Of a stretch of 64,000 nt of DNA, positions 19,860 through 30,143 are shown piece by piece. Made by a program: the position numbers and the translations under genes. Below the pieces are notes generated by a model that ran no database searches, was not told the origin of the DNA, and saw only the letters and a program-made list of their open reading frames with translations. Positions within the stretch are counted from its first letter, which is position 1. Every line of letters starts with the position of its first letter. The stretch is taken from positions 1,867,501 to 1,931,500 of the forward strand of contig JAWQUS010000004.1 in assembly GCA_036365455.1 (NCBI GenBank). The letters run 5' to 3'. This stretch comes from Macrosoma leucophasiata. Its lineage: Eukaryota; Arthropoda; Insecta; Lepidoptera; Hedylidae.

Positions 19860-20242
19860 ATTTTATTTAAAGAAAAATGGAAAGAAATATTTGACTTCAG
19901 GCGAGACTCGAACTCGCGGCCTACTGGGAATCTAATCCAGCCGCTCTTCCAATTGAGCTACTGAAGTCCTTCAGTAAAAAACATACATACGGGCCATCTG
20001 ATGGAAGGTGGGGTGGGTGGACACCGTCGCCTATGAACATTTGGAAGATCAGGGGAGTTGTCAACGCACTTAAAACCCTGAAGGACTCTTCCATTGAGCT
20101 ACTGAAGTCCTTCAGTAGCTCAATGGAAGAGCGGCTGGACTAGAGTTCGAGTCTCGCCTGAAGTCAAATTTATCTTTCCATTTTTCTTTAACTAAAATAT
20201 ATTTTCACGAGCATGTGTAAATGCGAAATAATATTAAATAAT
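19860..20242. mobile_element. tRNA-Tyr-like foldback element, copy 1
   Basis: It is flanked by CATTATAAATTT (19848-19859 and 20243-20254), a 12-bp target duplication. The left arm carries the tRNA-like sequence on - (cgagactcgaactcgcgg) and the right arm carries it on + (cttcagtagctcaatgg). Both end in the shared tail 'tttctttccatttttcttta' or its inverse. A LINE-end fragment (19977-20097) separates the arms. The right tRNA-like part has lost about 15 bases between the anticodon region and box B. Confidence 0.85.
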
Positions 20243-20435
20243 CATTATAAATTTCCCATTCACTTGAGTGCAAAACCGTAGCGAAAGCCGGTAAAATTAA
20301 TAAAAACGAAGCGATGTTTTTGCACATGTCTAGTGGGCAGTTTCAAGTGGTTGTTTATTATAAGTCAATGTAACTGTTTGTTACATTTGACAACAACTTT
20401 AACAAATACTTTGTTGTAACCGAACCTTATAAGAG

Positions 20436-20821
20436 TTTTTTTTTTTTTTTTAATTTAATGGAAGTGGTAAACAAGCATGCAGTTCACATTGATGTTAAGT
20501 GATGACTGCAGCCTATAGACACCCACACAAAGACCAAGGTCAAAATGCAGATGCGTTACCACTCCTGAGGCCTAAGGTCTTATGCCTCTGTGCCGGAAAT
20601 TACAGGGCCGTACATTACCACCTGACCGGAACACGATAGTGTTGAACACTACCATTTAGCGGCAAGTATATTAGGTAATGCGGTGGTGCCTACGCCCGCG
20701 AGCTCCGTCACTGCAGAATTGGTTGCACCAGCGTATTTTTGTCTCTGTTAAAGTTACCAGTTACCAGGTAATGGTGCCTAAGCCCTCAAGCTCCTACACT
20801 GGAATTCTACCACCAGCAAGG
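20436..20821 (-). mobile_element. Family A copy followed by an older fragment
   Basis: 20436-20716 is a young-subtype - strand copy preceded by poly-T (its A tail). About 20762-20821 is the 5' end of an older copy in the same orientation ('ggtaatggtgcctaagccc', 'attctaccacc'), so the young copy probably landed in or near the older one. Confidence 0.85.
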
Positions 20822-20850
20822 TAATGTTGAAATATCTATTGTATTTTGCT

Positions 20851-21097
20851 AGAGGTAGAGCTTTAGTGACGGAGCTCGTGGGCGTACGCACTACCGCATT
20901 ACCTATTCAATCTGCCGCCAAATGGTAGTGTTAATCACTATCGTGTTCCGGTTAGATGGTAATGTATGGTCCCATAATAACTATCACGGACATATAACAA
21001 CTGAGGTCTCAGGGGTGGTAAAGGTCTATAGGCCACAGTCATCAATTTACATTAATGAGAGCTGCATGTTTGTTTGTCATCTGCCTTACATATAAAA
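20851..21097 (+). mobile_element. Family A copy, older subtype
   Basis: + strand copy with old-subtype phrases ('cccataataactatcacgg', 'aacaactgaggtctcagg'); it lacks the 'gcatctgcattttgacc' stretch. Confidence 0.82.
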
Positions 21098-21637
21098 TCC
21101 AGGAAAGTCCAGAAAATGTTTAAAAGGTAAAAAATATGATGAAATTGAAGAGAAATAGTATAAACCACAATATAATGTTTCCATACAAATAGTCCGTATC
21201 TATCGAACCTTTGACACATTATTTCATTGTGAGGCAATACGAAGTTTGCCGGGTCAGCTAGTTAATAATAATTATTAGTATACGTGCATTATACATACAC
21301 ATATATACTGTATTACATTACCTCATAACACTATGGAGAATTCATGTATGTTCAGAAATAAACCCAAAGGTTTATATTCAAAGCAGGCATTAGAGCAATT
21401 TGTGTATTGCATTATGCATTTATTGAACTACACTCACCACTTCCGAAATGATTTACCTACAGGAACATACAAATAACTAATGCAAATTCTATTTCAGTGC
21501 CATAAGGTGCATTTTAGAATGGATGATACTTGAATAATGTTGTTGAAAGCCAATTTGTAACTGAAGTTTGAATTTGGAAGCTTTTAATGTTAGAAGTTTA
21601 CCATTTTAGTTTAAATATAGTTAGATAGCGATAGAAT
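21098..21637. other. AT-rich spacer
   Basis: No gene, RNA or repeated family is recognisable, apart from the common lepidopteran phrase 'aagtttgccgggtcagctag' at 21242-21261, also seen in altered form near 59185. Confidence 0.4.
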
Positions 21638-21648
21638 ATATAGATAGA

Positions 21649-22004
21649 AGCGCGCATGGCCCAGCGGCTGGTGTAGATCGTAAGCGATCTGATCGGTTAA
21701 GCACTACGGGCGCGGTCGGGTAGTGTGATGGGTGACCGCTAGTGGCAAATTAAATCCGCGTTTCCGTGCTTCGGAGGGCACGTTAAGCCGTCGGTCCCGG
21801 TTGCTATCGATAGATAGCAGTCGTTAAACCTTGTCGGAGGCCTTATGGGCGGTTTGAAAACATCCGACAGCGGGTTGGCCACTAACCCACCCACCTCCAC
21901 CAATCCGCATTGGAGCAGCGTGGTAGAGTAAGCTCCAGGCCTCCCACCAAAAAGGGGAGAGACTCGTGCCCAGCAGTGGGACGTATAAATGGGTTGCCAT
22001 TATT
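21649..22004 (+). mobile_element. 5S rRNA-like SINE, full length with target duplication
   Basis: The head aligns with the 5S rRNA internal promoter in order: GGTTAAGC (box A part), CGGGCGCGGTC (intermediate element) and GATGGGTGACCGC (box C), at nearly the same spacing as in insect 5S. The body includes 'ttccgtgcttcggagggcac' and 'aagccgtcggtcccgg'. The tail CCCAGCAGTGGGACGTATAA...GGGTTGCCATTATTAT resembles the RTE LINE end. Flanks ATATAGATAGA and ATATAGTTAGA give an 11-bp duplication with one change. About 356 bp. Confidence 0.88.
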
Positions 22005-22104
22005 ATATAGTTAGATAATGGTAAGTCAAAGATCTTACAAGAATTTCTATAAAAAGCAAATAATTAGTTATCAATGAATGTCGTTTAACAACAACGAATC
22101 TGTT

Positions 22105-22205
22105 AAATCAAACAGGGAAATTCGATTCTCGGATGCTCAGTGGTAAAAGCCGGTTATAATGACGTCGCAGATCCGATTCCTACCCGAAGTCAAATTTTTC
22201 TTTAG
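22105..22205 (+). repeat. Degenerate tRNA-like fragment with foldback-element tail
   Basis: It contains a tRNA-like sequence (GATGCTCAGTGGTAAAAGC, box B-like GATCCGATTCC) joined to 'gaagtcaaatttttcttta', the tail of the tRNA-Tyr-like foldback element. The tRNA part differs from the other copies, so it is either very decayed or a different tRNA head on the same tail. Confidence 0.5.
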
Positions 22206-22383
22206 ATTTTTGTATAAAGTCAAAATTGACAAGCATAACACATTGATTTGATTTGCGAAAAAAGTATATATTATAACTATGAATTAGTATGCTGGAATAC
22301 CACAGCAAGTTGTGATATAAATAAGCAACAGGGTAGTTGGGCCAGACAATATGTAATAATACTACGTATAGAATGAGATCTCT

Positions 22384-22674
22384 ACTGGTGGTAGACCTCC
22401 AGTAACGGAACTCGCGGGCGTAGGCACCACCGCTAAATGGTAGTGTTCAGCACTATCGTGTTCCGGTCAGGTGGTAATGTACGGCCCTGTAATTTCCGGC
22501 ACATGTACGGCCCTGTAATTTCCGGCACAGAGGCATAACACCTTAGGCCTCAGGAGTGGTAACGCATCTACATTTTGACCTTGGTCTTTGTGTGGGTGTC
22601 TATAGGCTGCAGTCATCACTTAACATCAATGTGAACTGCATGCTTGTTTACCACTTCCATTACATAAAAAAAAA
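22384..22674 (+). mobile_element. Family A copy with internal tandem duplication
   Basis: Young-subtype + copy ending in CATAAAAAAAAA. A 26-bp unit (TGTACGGCCCTGTAATTTCC plus six bases) is present twice in tandem at about 22478-22530. About 30 bp between 'ggcaccacc' and 'gctaaatgg' are missing. Confidence 0.88.
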
Positions 22675-23130
22675 GAATGGACACTTCGACGCTCATCCAA
22701 CCTCCTCCCCTCTTATGGGCGACGTTTGATATTCTCTACGTGCTACGCACACAGGTGCACGTGTAAATACACGTCACTGATTGATGTCTGTGTAATAGAG
22801 ACCAAATTAAGCGTTTGTATGGAATTTTGGCGGAGTGTCCGCAGTGTGGTTTGACTTTTATATATATCTTCATGATAGCTGTCAGCTCTAATCAGCTAAT
22901 GTAACAGGATGAACCCGTAACGCCCATCTGAGAACAACGTCCGACATAACAATAATACATTTAACTAATAACATTAATATTGAACAGTAGCCCACACATG
23001 TATGTAGAGCTTGGTATGTTAGGTTAGTGTTCGATCAAATTAAAACGTAACTTCACGCCTGTTTTATCCGAAGGGGTGGGCGATAAATACATGTTTGAAG
23101 CTTTAAAAAAAGCCTGACTGTTGCTGTTGC
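22675..23130. other. Spacer with a short SINE tail
   Basis: Mostly unrecognised. About 23043-23085 carries 'cgtaacttcacgcctg' and 'ccgaaggggtgggcg', a scrap of the tRNA-derived SINE tail on the - strand. Confidence 0.45.
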
Positions 23131-23383
23131 CTAGGGGGATTAACAGGAGTAATTCTAGCTAATTCATCTATTGATATCACGCTTCATGATACTTATTATG
23201 TAGTTGCCCACTTTCACTATGTATTATCTATAGGGGCTGTTTTTGCTATTATAGGGGGTTTTATTTATTCATTGATATCCTTTATTTACAGGATTAATAA
23301 TAAACCCTTATTTAATAAAAATTCAATTATTTCTATATTTATTGGAGTTAATTTAACATTTTTTCCCCAACATTTTTTAGGAA
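23131..23383 (+). pseudogene. cox1: Nuclear mitochondrial insert: cox1 fragment
   Basis: With the invertebrate mitochondrial code it reads [42 protein letters not shown] and, after frame breaks, [15 protein letters not shown]: the conserved cytochrome c oxidase subunit I region with the two haem/CuB-side histidines (HFHY). An extra base breaks the frame after GGFI and a deletion breaks it again before FIGVNL. ATA and TGA usage, frame breaks and the flanking family A copy at 23409 mark it as a nuclear copy, not a gene. About 85 codons are represented. Confidence 0.92.
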
Positions 23384-23408
23384 CCTATCGAGTTTATCTA
23401 TGAGTTTA

Positions 23409-23690
23409 GTTACATTTTTTTTTATGTCATGGAAGTCGCAAATAAGCATGCAGTTCACAGTGATGTCAAGTGATGACTGCAGCTATAGACACCCACACAA
23501 AGACCAAGGGTCAAAATATAAATGCGTTACCACTTCTGAGGCCTATGGCATTATGCCTCTGTGCCGGAAATTACAGGGTCATTCATTATGACCTGACCGA
23601 AACACGATAGTGCTGAACGGCGGCAAGTATATTAGGTAATGCGGTGGTGCCTACGCCCGCGAGCGCCGTCCTTGGAGCTCTACCACCAGT
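23409..23690 (-). mobile_element. Family A copy next to the mitochondrial insert
   Basis: Young-subtype - copy with its poly-T (A tail) only about 25 bp from the end of the cox1 fragment. It lost part of the region before 'cggcaagtatattagg'. Confidence 0.87.
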
Positions 23691-24150
23691 GAAAAGTGTT
23701 TTAGTTTTTTACTTACTTTGTTTCTTGTCTTTAATCTTCTGTTTTTGACGTGACAACGTCTTAAATTAGGTTGCGGCTCGGAGTCACTCATGAAAAAGTG
23801 TAACGCCCGGTAACGTAACGATGAGTCACCGAACGAGAGGGAGGCCTGCCGGACCGGCGAATGCCTTTCTACCGAGAAAAAGACGTTGTCACGTAAAATC
23901 TTCGCCCGTAAAACCGACTTTACAGGCAACCAGTTTTTTTTGTTTTATTGTATCCTGTATGCGTTCTGGCTCAGCGCCAAATAAAATTTTATTTTCATTG
24001 TCCTAAAATGCAAACCTCCACGTGTTATCACCTGTTACGTACCATAATTTCAGCTGAAATACGTCCACAGCTGCACAAAAGCCATAACGATGACCACAAC
24101 AGGGTTGAAATTCACTTTGGGAAAAATATGCCAGAATCGCCATTGGCATT
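23691..24150. other. Spacer without recognised features
   Basis: Open frames on both strands over 23700-24000 show no recognisable domain. One phrase ('aaagacgttgtcacgtaaaa' at about 23879 against 'cgtgacaacgtctt' at 23750) forms an inverted pair about 130 bp apart. Class unknown. Confidence 0.4.
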
Positions 24151-24475
24151 ATTTTTTATGTTATGGAAGTGTCAAACAAGCATGCAGTTCACATTGATGT
24201 TAAGTGATGACTGCAGCCTATAGACACTTACACAAAGAACAAAGTCAAAATTCAGATGCGTTACTACTCCTGAGGCCTAAGGTGTTATGCCTTTGTGTCG
24301 GAAATTACAGGGCCGTACATTGACCGGAACACGATAGTACTGAACACTACCATTTAGCGGCAACGCATCTGCAATTTTGACCTCTGGTCTTTGTGTGGAT
24401 GTCTATAGGCTGCAGTCATCGCTTAACATCAATGTGAACTGCAAGCTTGTTTACCACCTTCATTACATAAAAAAA
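24151..24475. mobile_element. Family A inverted dimer
   Basis: A - strand copy (24151-24360) is joined directly to the 3' half of a + strand copy (24361-24475), so both ends carry the A-tail side. The same minus-then-plus arrangement occurs at 58048-58416. The two halves differ in sequence (the right half has old-subtype 'gacctctggtctttgtg'), so this is not a recent hairpin duplication. Confidence 0.82.
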
Positions 24476-24804
24476 TGTCCGTACGAAAGTACGAATAAGA
24501 AACTGTGTTAACCACTGTACACAATCATTACACAATACATTGTCACCCCAGCTAAAAGAAAATGAAGATAACAATGTCTACAAAAGCCTGTACCTTCTCA
24601 CATCTTCATTCACGAGTAGACAGGAATATACTGTCCTTTTCACACATGTGCACACCGCTATGTGAGTAATAGAGATGGAGTGGATACGTTAAGGCGGGCA
24701 AATGTTAACGTGGAAATATGGACTTAATCAATGATTATATGAAGTGCAGAGGAGACGTTCATAGACTTATAGAGACTAGAGCGTTCATTAATAAATAAAA
24801 TTAA

Positions 24805-25050
24805 CATTACCTAATATACTTGCCGCTAAATGGTAGTGTTCAGCATTATCGTGTTCCGGTCAGGTGGTAATGAACGGCTCTGTTATTTCCGGCACAGAGG
24901 CATAACACCTAATGCCTCAGGAGTGGCAGCGCATCTGCATTTTGACCTCTGGTCATTGTGTGCGTGTCTAAAGGCTGCAGTCATCACTTAACATCAATGT
25001 GAACTGCATGCTTGTTTGCCACTTCCATTACATAAAAAAAAAATAAAAAA
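24805..25050 (+). mobile_element. Family A copy, 5'-truncated
   Basis: Starts at CATTACCTAATATACTTGCC and runs to a long A-rich tail (about 25033-25050). Missing the first ~55 bp of the family. Confidence 0.87.
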
Positions 25051-25214
25051 ATACGCTTACATTTTAGCTCACGGTGCGTGGATGGTGCTGGTGCTGATTA
25101 ATGGTGGTGGATGGTGGTACACCAATGGTTACGATTTCGTAGCATTTCAAGCTACGCGCTACGACGCTACGAACTGTATTACCTAATAAAACTTGCAAAC
25201 ATTTTATGCATAAT

Positions 25215-25594
25215 TTTTTTTTATATTATTTCGCATTAACACATGCTTGTGAAATATATTTTATTTTCAAAGAAAAATGGAAAGAAAAATTTGACTTCAG
25301 GCGAGACTCGAGATCGCGACCTACTGGGAATCTAGTCCAGCCGCTCTTCCAATTGAGCTACTGAAGCCCTGCCCGATTTGTCAAATGGGCAGATATGCCT
25401 TACTAGCATAGTTGGTAATAGATGGCGCTGCTACCATAAAGCAATGCAATAGATGTGAAGGAAAGATTTTACAAATCGGGCAGGGCTTCAGTAGCTCAAT
25501 TGGAAGAGCGGCTGGACTAGATTCACAGTAGGTCGCGAGTTCGAGTCTCGCCTGAAGTCAAATTTTTCTTTCCATTTTTCTTTAAAAATAAAAT
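25215..25594. mobile_element. tRNA-Tyr-like foldback element, copy 2
   Basis: Flanked by ATTTTATGCATAAT (25201-25214 and 25595-25608), a 14-bp target duplication. The left arm (about 25230-25385) is inverted relative to the right arm (about 25470-25590). Each holds the tRNA-like block (TAGCTCAATTGGAAGAGCGG, box B AGTTCGAGTCT) and the 'tttctttccatttttctttaaa' tail. The centre has 'ttggtaatagatggcgctgc', shared with copies 3, 5 and 6. Confidence 0.9.
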
Positions 25595-25608
25595 ATTTTA
25601 TGCATAAT

Positions 25609-26469
25609 GATATTAGTCACGATATTTTATTTATTTCTTCTGGTTTGTATGGGAATAAACAAACTGTCTAACGACCTGTTCAGGCCTTCGGCCTTAGCAG
25701 CCAGAAGCGCGTTCGGCGGGGCAACATCAGTAAGCGGAGCGTTTTGCACGCCACGTACTCTGAATAGCGGTTTGTTCAGAAACATTGACCACAAACAAGT
25801 TATAAGTTTCAGAATACCTCTCTTTCTAGTCGTATCCTACACTGCTGAGGATCGTGGCTCCTTTTGATTTTGTCAACCAGTTTGTTGCCCACTGCTCGCT
25901 GCGGCGCCCGCACCTGTTACGGTTCGCTCGGAAAAACAACCCGAAATTGTTGTTTCTATTATTTTACTTACAATTCCTTAATGCTTTTTCATGTTCTCCT
26001 AGGATGATTTCCTAGGCTTTTTGCAAATATTTTAAAACTTCCAAATCGGTCGCTGTTCTCGAGTTTTAGTGCGAATAACAAGCATCATTTCATTTTTATA
26101 CATATATAAAAAAATATAGGCATTAACGTCATTGAAAGATGCATATATATATTCTTTGACAATCCCCACATGAATGACGGTCGACTCACAGAAGGGTCAT
26201 GTTGATAAATTACACCTTTAATGAATATTAAGGATAACTTTCAGTAATTAGATTTCAAGACAGTAAATCACTTAATAATATTATTATTAATAGTAATTTA
26301 CGGTGACTATTTCATTTAAAAAAACGTATTCATTTAAATACTTACATATTTTATTATCTATTTGACACTATCAGCAATGACATGCTATTTCCATGTAATT
26401 ATTACCTATGTCAATAGTAGGTATTGTATTGAACCCTTAACAGTTTGTGTTATGTGTTGGAAACACTGA
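25609..26469. other. Spacer without supported gene
   Basis: An 86-codon frame at 25607-25867 has no recognisable domain and starts inside the target duplication, so I do not call it. 'gttctcgagttttagtgcga' at about 26053 is the common repeat scrap also at 515 and 13843. The rest is AT-rich. Confidence 0.4.
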
Positions 26470-26640
26470 ACTGATCTACGGGCATATTATCAAACTTCAA
26501 CTGAGAAACATTAGGAAAATGAAAAAATCAGTTGTGCCCAACTCCGGGCTTTGAACCCAGGAACCCTGGGGTAGTGGGCTACTACTGCTACTCTGAAGTA
26601 GCAGCAATAGCTTGCTGCCACTAGACTTCTGAGGCAATTA
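26470..26640 (-). mobile_element. tRNA-derived SINE fragment, decayed
   Basis: 'gggctttgaacccaggaacc' is box B on the - strand and 'ccactagacttctgaggca' is the head end. An extra inverted stretch ('ctactctgaagtagcagcaa') sits in the anticodon region. The 3' part is lost. Confidence 0.65.
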
Positions 26641-26803
26641 TCTATAAAAAATTTAACAAAAATGATGTCTACACAATACTAACTTTTTAATAAAATAAAC
26701 AACAGTATTTCCATCAATTACTGATTTTATAAACGACTTAAGTTTCGAGAGATTTATTTCAGCAACACAAAACCCAGCTCTTGTTAAAAATGTTTATCAC
26801 GTC

Positions 26804-28099
26804 CTTTGATTATATACACGTCTAGATGGAGCGTCGCCTTACAAACGCTGCAAAAACAATGTCCCAATTCGAAAATCCTTGTGTGCGTGTAACACACACT
26901 AGTATGTATATTTTATTTGCTTTACACACACTACTCAACTGGTGAAAATGTTACTTGCTTATGACATTTTCCCCTAAAAATAGGGAAAATTAGATTAATT
27001 TTATTTTAAAGAAAAATAGAAAGAAAAATTTGACTTCAGGCGAGACTTGAACTCAATTTCAATAAACTGAAAAGTCTATTATATCGGTTGCCTAACTAGC
27101 ATGGTCGGCAATAGATGGCGCTACTGCTACCATAAAGCAAGGCAATAAATGTGAAGGAAAGATTTGCCAAATCGGGCAGGACTTCAGTAGCTCAATTGGA
27201 AGAGCGGCTGGACTAGATTCCCAGTAGGCCGCGAGTTCGAGTCTCGCCTGAAGTCAAATTTTTCTTTCCATTTTTCTTTAGAATAAAATATATTTCACAA
27301 GCATGTGTTAATGCGAAATAATATAAAAACAAAAATTAGATTAAATCGACTTCAATTTTTTCATTATATGTGACATAATTATATTAAGATATTCGTCGGG
27401 TTGTCTCACAGTAGCTTAGTTATTCGTTTTAAGTTATTTTTAATTTGTTGTTTGTATTGATACGTGTATTAGCTTAAGTTATTCGTTGTTAGTTATTTGT
27501 TCTTGATGTAAATTACTTTTATCGTGGAGAAAAATAAATACATTTTTAAGAACAAAATCAAAATCTGGAATTGATCCACTAGTTGGAAATTTACAAACCC
27601 ACAAACAGATACACACGTCAAACTTAGAACACCTCTCTTTTTCCTTGGGGGGTTATTAAAATAATGTTATTAAAATAAATATAGGTATATTAAACATATA
27701 TTTTATATAGATTTTATTTTGTAACTTCATATTTCTCTAGGAAGATTTTAAATCAAAAACTGGCAACACAGTAAACATGGCGTTCAATGAATCGCACAAA
27801 TGCGACGTAAAATTAAATATTGTTGATTTAATTCTGGAATACATTTAGGACTATGGAATGTGTAGTTACCGTTAATAGGAAATGTTTTTAGATGTTTTCA
27901 TTCTTCTTTTGTAATTTCGGAACACTTAAATAGCGCAAATCGTCATAATGAAAGCGTAGACGTGGACGTGTTTACGTTACAATGACAGTATCGCTACTGA
28001 GCGAGCGGAACGAAGTTATGGGCCAACAGTTAACTGATATTTTTTTGGACGCTTATGAACTTAGATGCTCCATCTAGACGTGTATATATATAATCAAAG
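26804..28099. mobile_element. DNA transposon, TIR family copy 1, with nested insert
   Basis: The ends are inverted repeats: CTTTGATTATATACACG with TCTAGATGGAGC at the left, and the inverse at the right (GCTCCATCTAGACGTG ending TAATCAAAG). Body sequence matches 33849-34753 throughout, for example 'aacacacactagtatgtata', 'acttgcttatgacattttcc' and 'acaatgacagtatcgctact'. A 333-bp tRNA-Tyr-like element with a 13-bp target duplication is inserted at 26999-27331; removing it gives about 950 bp, close to copy 2 (905 bp). CACGTC occurs on both sides (26798-26803 and 28102-28107), a possible target duplication. No transposase ORF is present. Confidence 0.85.
26999..27331 (+). mobile_element. tRNA-Tyr-like foldback element, copy 3 (nested)
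   Basis: Flanked by AAAATTAGATTAA (26986-26998 and 27332-27344), a 13-bp target duplication, verified against the uninterrupted copy at 33849-34753. The left arm is short (inverted tail and half of the inverted tRNA-like block, ending at GAACTC). A unique head follows ('ctgaaaagtctattatatcg', 'gcaatagatggcgctactgc'), then a full tRNA-like block and the tail to ATATAAAAACAA. Confidence 0.92.
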
Positions 28100-28480
28100 A
28101 CCACGTCAGAGTTCCAATTACAAATCGAACAAAAAAGGTCGTATAATCTAGCCTAAGCTTTACATATCAATTAGCAACGAGCTTTATATGTACCTATTTA
28201 GTATACGTAACAACCTCTGGGATTTGAATATCGAAGAGTCAATTTCGGAATAGTGCCAACCACGTCATTACAACGCTGTAGCGACATGACGTACATGTCC
28301 CATCCCTACGACCCCCGCCCCTTGAGTAACAGGTAAAGGTACAGCTCATGGCTCATGGCAGTGTGGCTCCGACGGCCTGGGAAGGCAGACGTCGCGTCTA
28401 CCCCGTTTATTCTTTGAATGTTTTCAAAAAAATAACTGTGATAAATTCAACCGGGCGCGACATTGGCAGAATAGAAGGTG
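28100..28480 (+). promoter_or_regulatory. Possible promoter and non-coding first exon
   Basis: About 28255-28477 is the least AT-rich non-repetitive stretch in this half of the window ('cgacccccgccccttgag', 'ctccgacggcctgggaagg', 'aaccgggcgcgacattgg'). It ends at a perfect donor, AG|GTGAGT at 28476-28483. It does not recur in the window. This is what a 5' UTR exon of a gene lying further right would look like, but no following exon was found here. Confidence 0.25.
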
Positions 28481-29050
28481 AGTCATTGCCATAAAGTTCT
28501 TTTCAGAGGCCTATAGTGTACATTTTGATGTGATTACATTTTTTATGTGTTTTATCGCTGTCTCATTCAAATTTTATAAAACTTTACATCCGAAATTGGA
28601 ACGCAGTTTTACAGTACTTGTTTTAAAACAAAGAAATACTGTTAACTGTTGCGCGCAATGAAATCAACAAGTAGGAAGCTGCGCTCGTTTTTTCCTGATT
28701 AAATACGTGAGTTTATTTCATATCTTAAACAATGGACGCTTTATGGCGTTTTACGCTTTATTCTGTGCAAATTTTAATCAGAAGGCATCGTTTGGTTACA
28801 ACGTATTTTTCGAATCACGTGCCGCTCCAAATTAGTACCGTTTTTTACTTTTTATTGGGCGAAGCAAAATTGAACAAAGGGATTTTAACTACAGAGGCTT
28901 GTACCAAGTGGTTGCTTATTTACGCGGGCTGCATGCTAAATACGGAACCATTGAATCAAGTGTGATTACAGTTACTTCAAGCTTAACAATCTGTTCTCGC
29001 GATAATAAAATCTTGCACTATTTTCAATGCAAAAAATGTTTCTAATTTAC
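28481..29050. other. Spacer without supported gene
   Basis: A 77-codon frame at 28732-28965 shows no domain and no splice context; not called. No repeat family recognised. Confidence 0.4.
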
Positions 29051-29054
29051 TTAC

Positions 29055-29190
29055 TGATTGATAGAGTTTCTGCTACGGAGCTTGAAGGTGTAATAATCAC
29101 GTATTGCTTAATCTATCTGGCATAAAATGGTAGTGTTAAGTGCTATCGTGTTCCGGTTACATGGTAATGTACGACTTTGTATTTTCTGGA
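29055..29190 (+). mobile_element. Family A fragment, very decayed
   Basis: 'gttaagtgctatcgtgttcc', 'ggttacatggtaatgtacga' and 'attttctgg' follow the family order with heavy substitution. Confidence 0.65.
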
Positions 29191-29536
29191 TCAGATCTAT
29201 AAAAGCTCTTCTGAATGTTTTGTACGCGACTTTTCTCGCATTAAGTATTTGTTTGGGTGAGTGAGAATGGTGGTTTGTTCATTATTTTTAAGCGTATTTC
29301 GTGAACGAAAGTACATGTTGTCGGTTTGGCTCACAAACTCACAACTAAATCCTGCTTTTATCTCCGCTTTTTTTGTCCTAATTTTTATCGACAGCTAACA
29401 TTTATACGTTAAATACAATGATTTCTCTCAGGTATTGATGTCTGTAAGTGAAGTTTACACACATCAATTACACATATCAATCTGAGAGACATCATCTGAG
29501 GTCTCTGAGGTTTAAATCAAAGGTCTAAATTATTTT

Positions 29537-29712
29537 GCTGGTAGCTGAGTGCCAGTAACGAAGTTCGCGTACGTAGGCACCACCGCATTATCTAATCTAC
29601 TTGCCGCTAAATGATAGCGTTCAGTGCTATCGTGTTCCGTTCAGGTGGTGATGTTCGAGGTCTGTATTTTCCCGCACAGAGGCACAATCACATAAACCTC
29701 AGAAGTGGTAAC
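29537..29712 (+). mobile_element. Family A copy, 3'-truncated
   Basis: Runs from the GCTGGTAG start to 'agaagtggtaacg', then stops shortly before the LINE tail at 29735. 'cgttcagtgctatcgtgttc' and 'ggcacaatcacataaacctc' show moderate decay. Confidence 0.8.
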
Positions 29713-29734
29713 GTCACGAGCGTGATCATAAAAA

Positions 29735-29885
29735 TTATGTATTTGTATGTATGTAAGTATGTATCTTCACGCCAGGTCCCTAACGGGGTAGGCAGAGAGT
29801 GTAGAGTGCCAGACATCCCGGTTCTGACAAACCTCTCGTGCCTCGTCTACCTTCATCATTCTCTTCATACATGCACGCCGATGTA
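29735..29885 (-). mobile_element. 5'-truncated LINE tail with target duplication
   Basis: Same tail as 6604-6775 and 49811 onwards ('cgccaggtccctaacggggt', 'ctcgtgcctcgtctacc'), ending in a GTAT microsatellite. ATGTATTTGT occurs on both sides (about 29738 and 29887), a likely 10-bp target duplication. It carries no coding sequence. Confidence 0.8.
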
Positions 29886-30143
29886 TGTATTTGTCATGCA
29901 TGTTTACCCTTTTATGAAGATAATGAAATTGTCATAAACAACAGAACATAAATTCGAAAGTTCATAAACCAAAATAAGATAAAAAGGAGTTGCAAAAGTT
30001 CGAAGAACGGTACAAACTCTACACGAGGCAGAAATAAATTATAACAGGAAGAAAATAAAACGAATATCCTGTTCATTTAAATATTTTGCCGTTTAGGATA
30101 AATGAAAATTGGCAGTCGGAGACAGAGGTTGTTTAAATTTTTG

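Noticed and set aside
21660..21760. Possible 5S rRNA gene
   Set aside because: Only the internal promoter region resembles 5S; the 5' and 3' parts are unrelated and the unit has a SINE body and tail.
23651..24006. Arg/Ser-rich frames on both strands
   Set aside because: Short, overlapping on opposite strands, partly within a family A copy; no domain recognised.
25487..25560. Possible functional tRNA gene
   Set aside because: The block folds roughly as a cloverleaf, but the anticodon stem is mismatched, bases are missing relative to tRNA-Tyr, it repeats with a fixed 3' tail and lies in mobile elements with target duplications.
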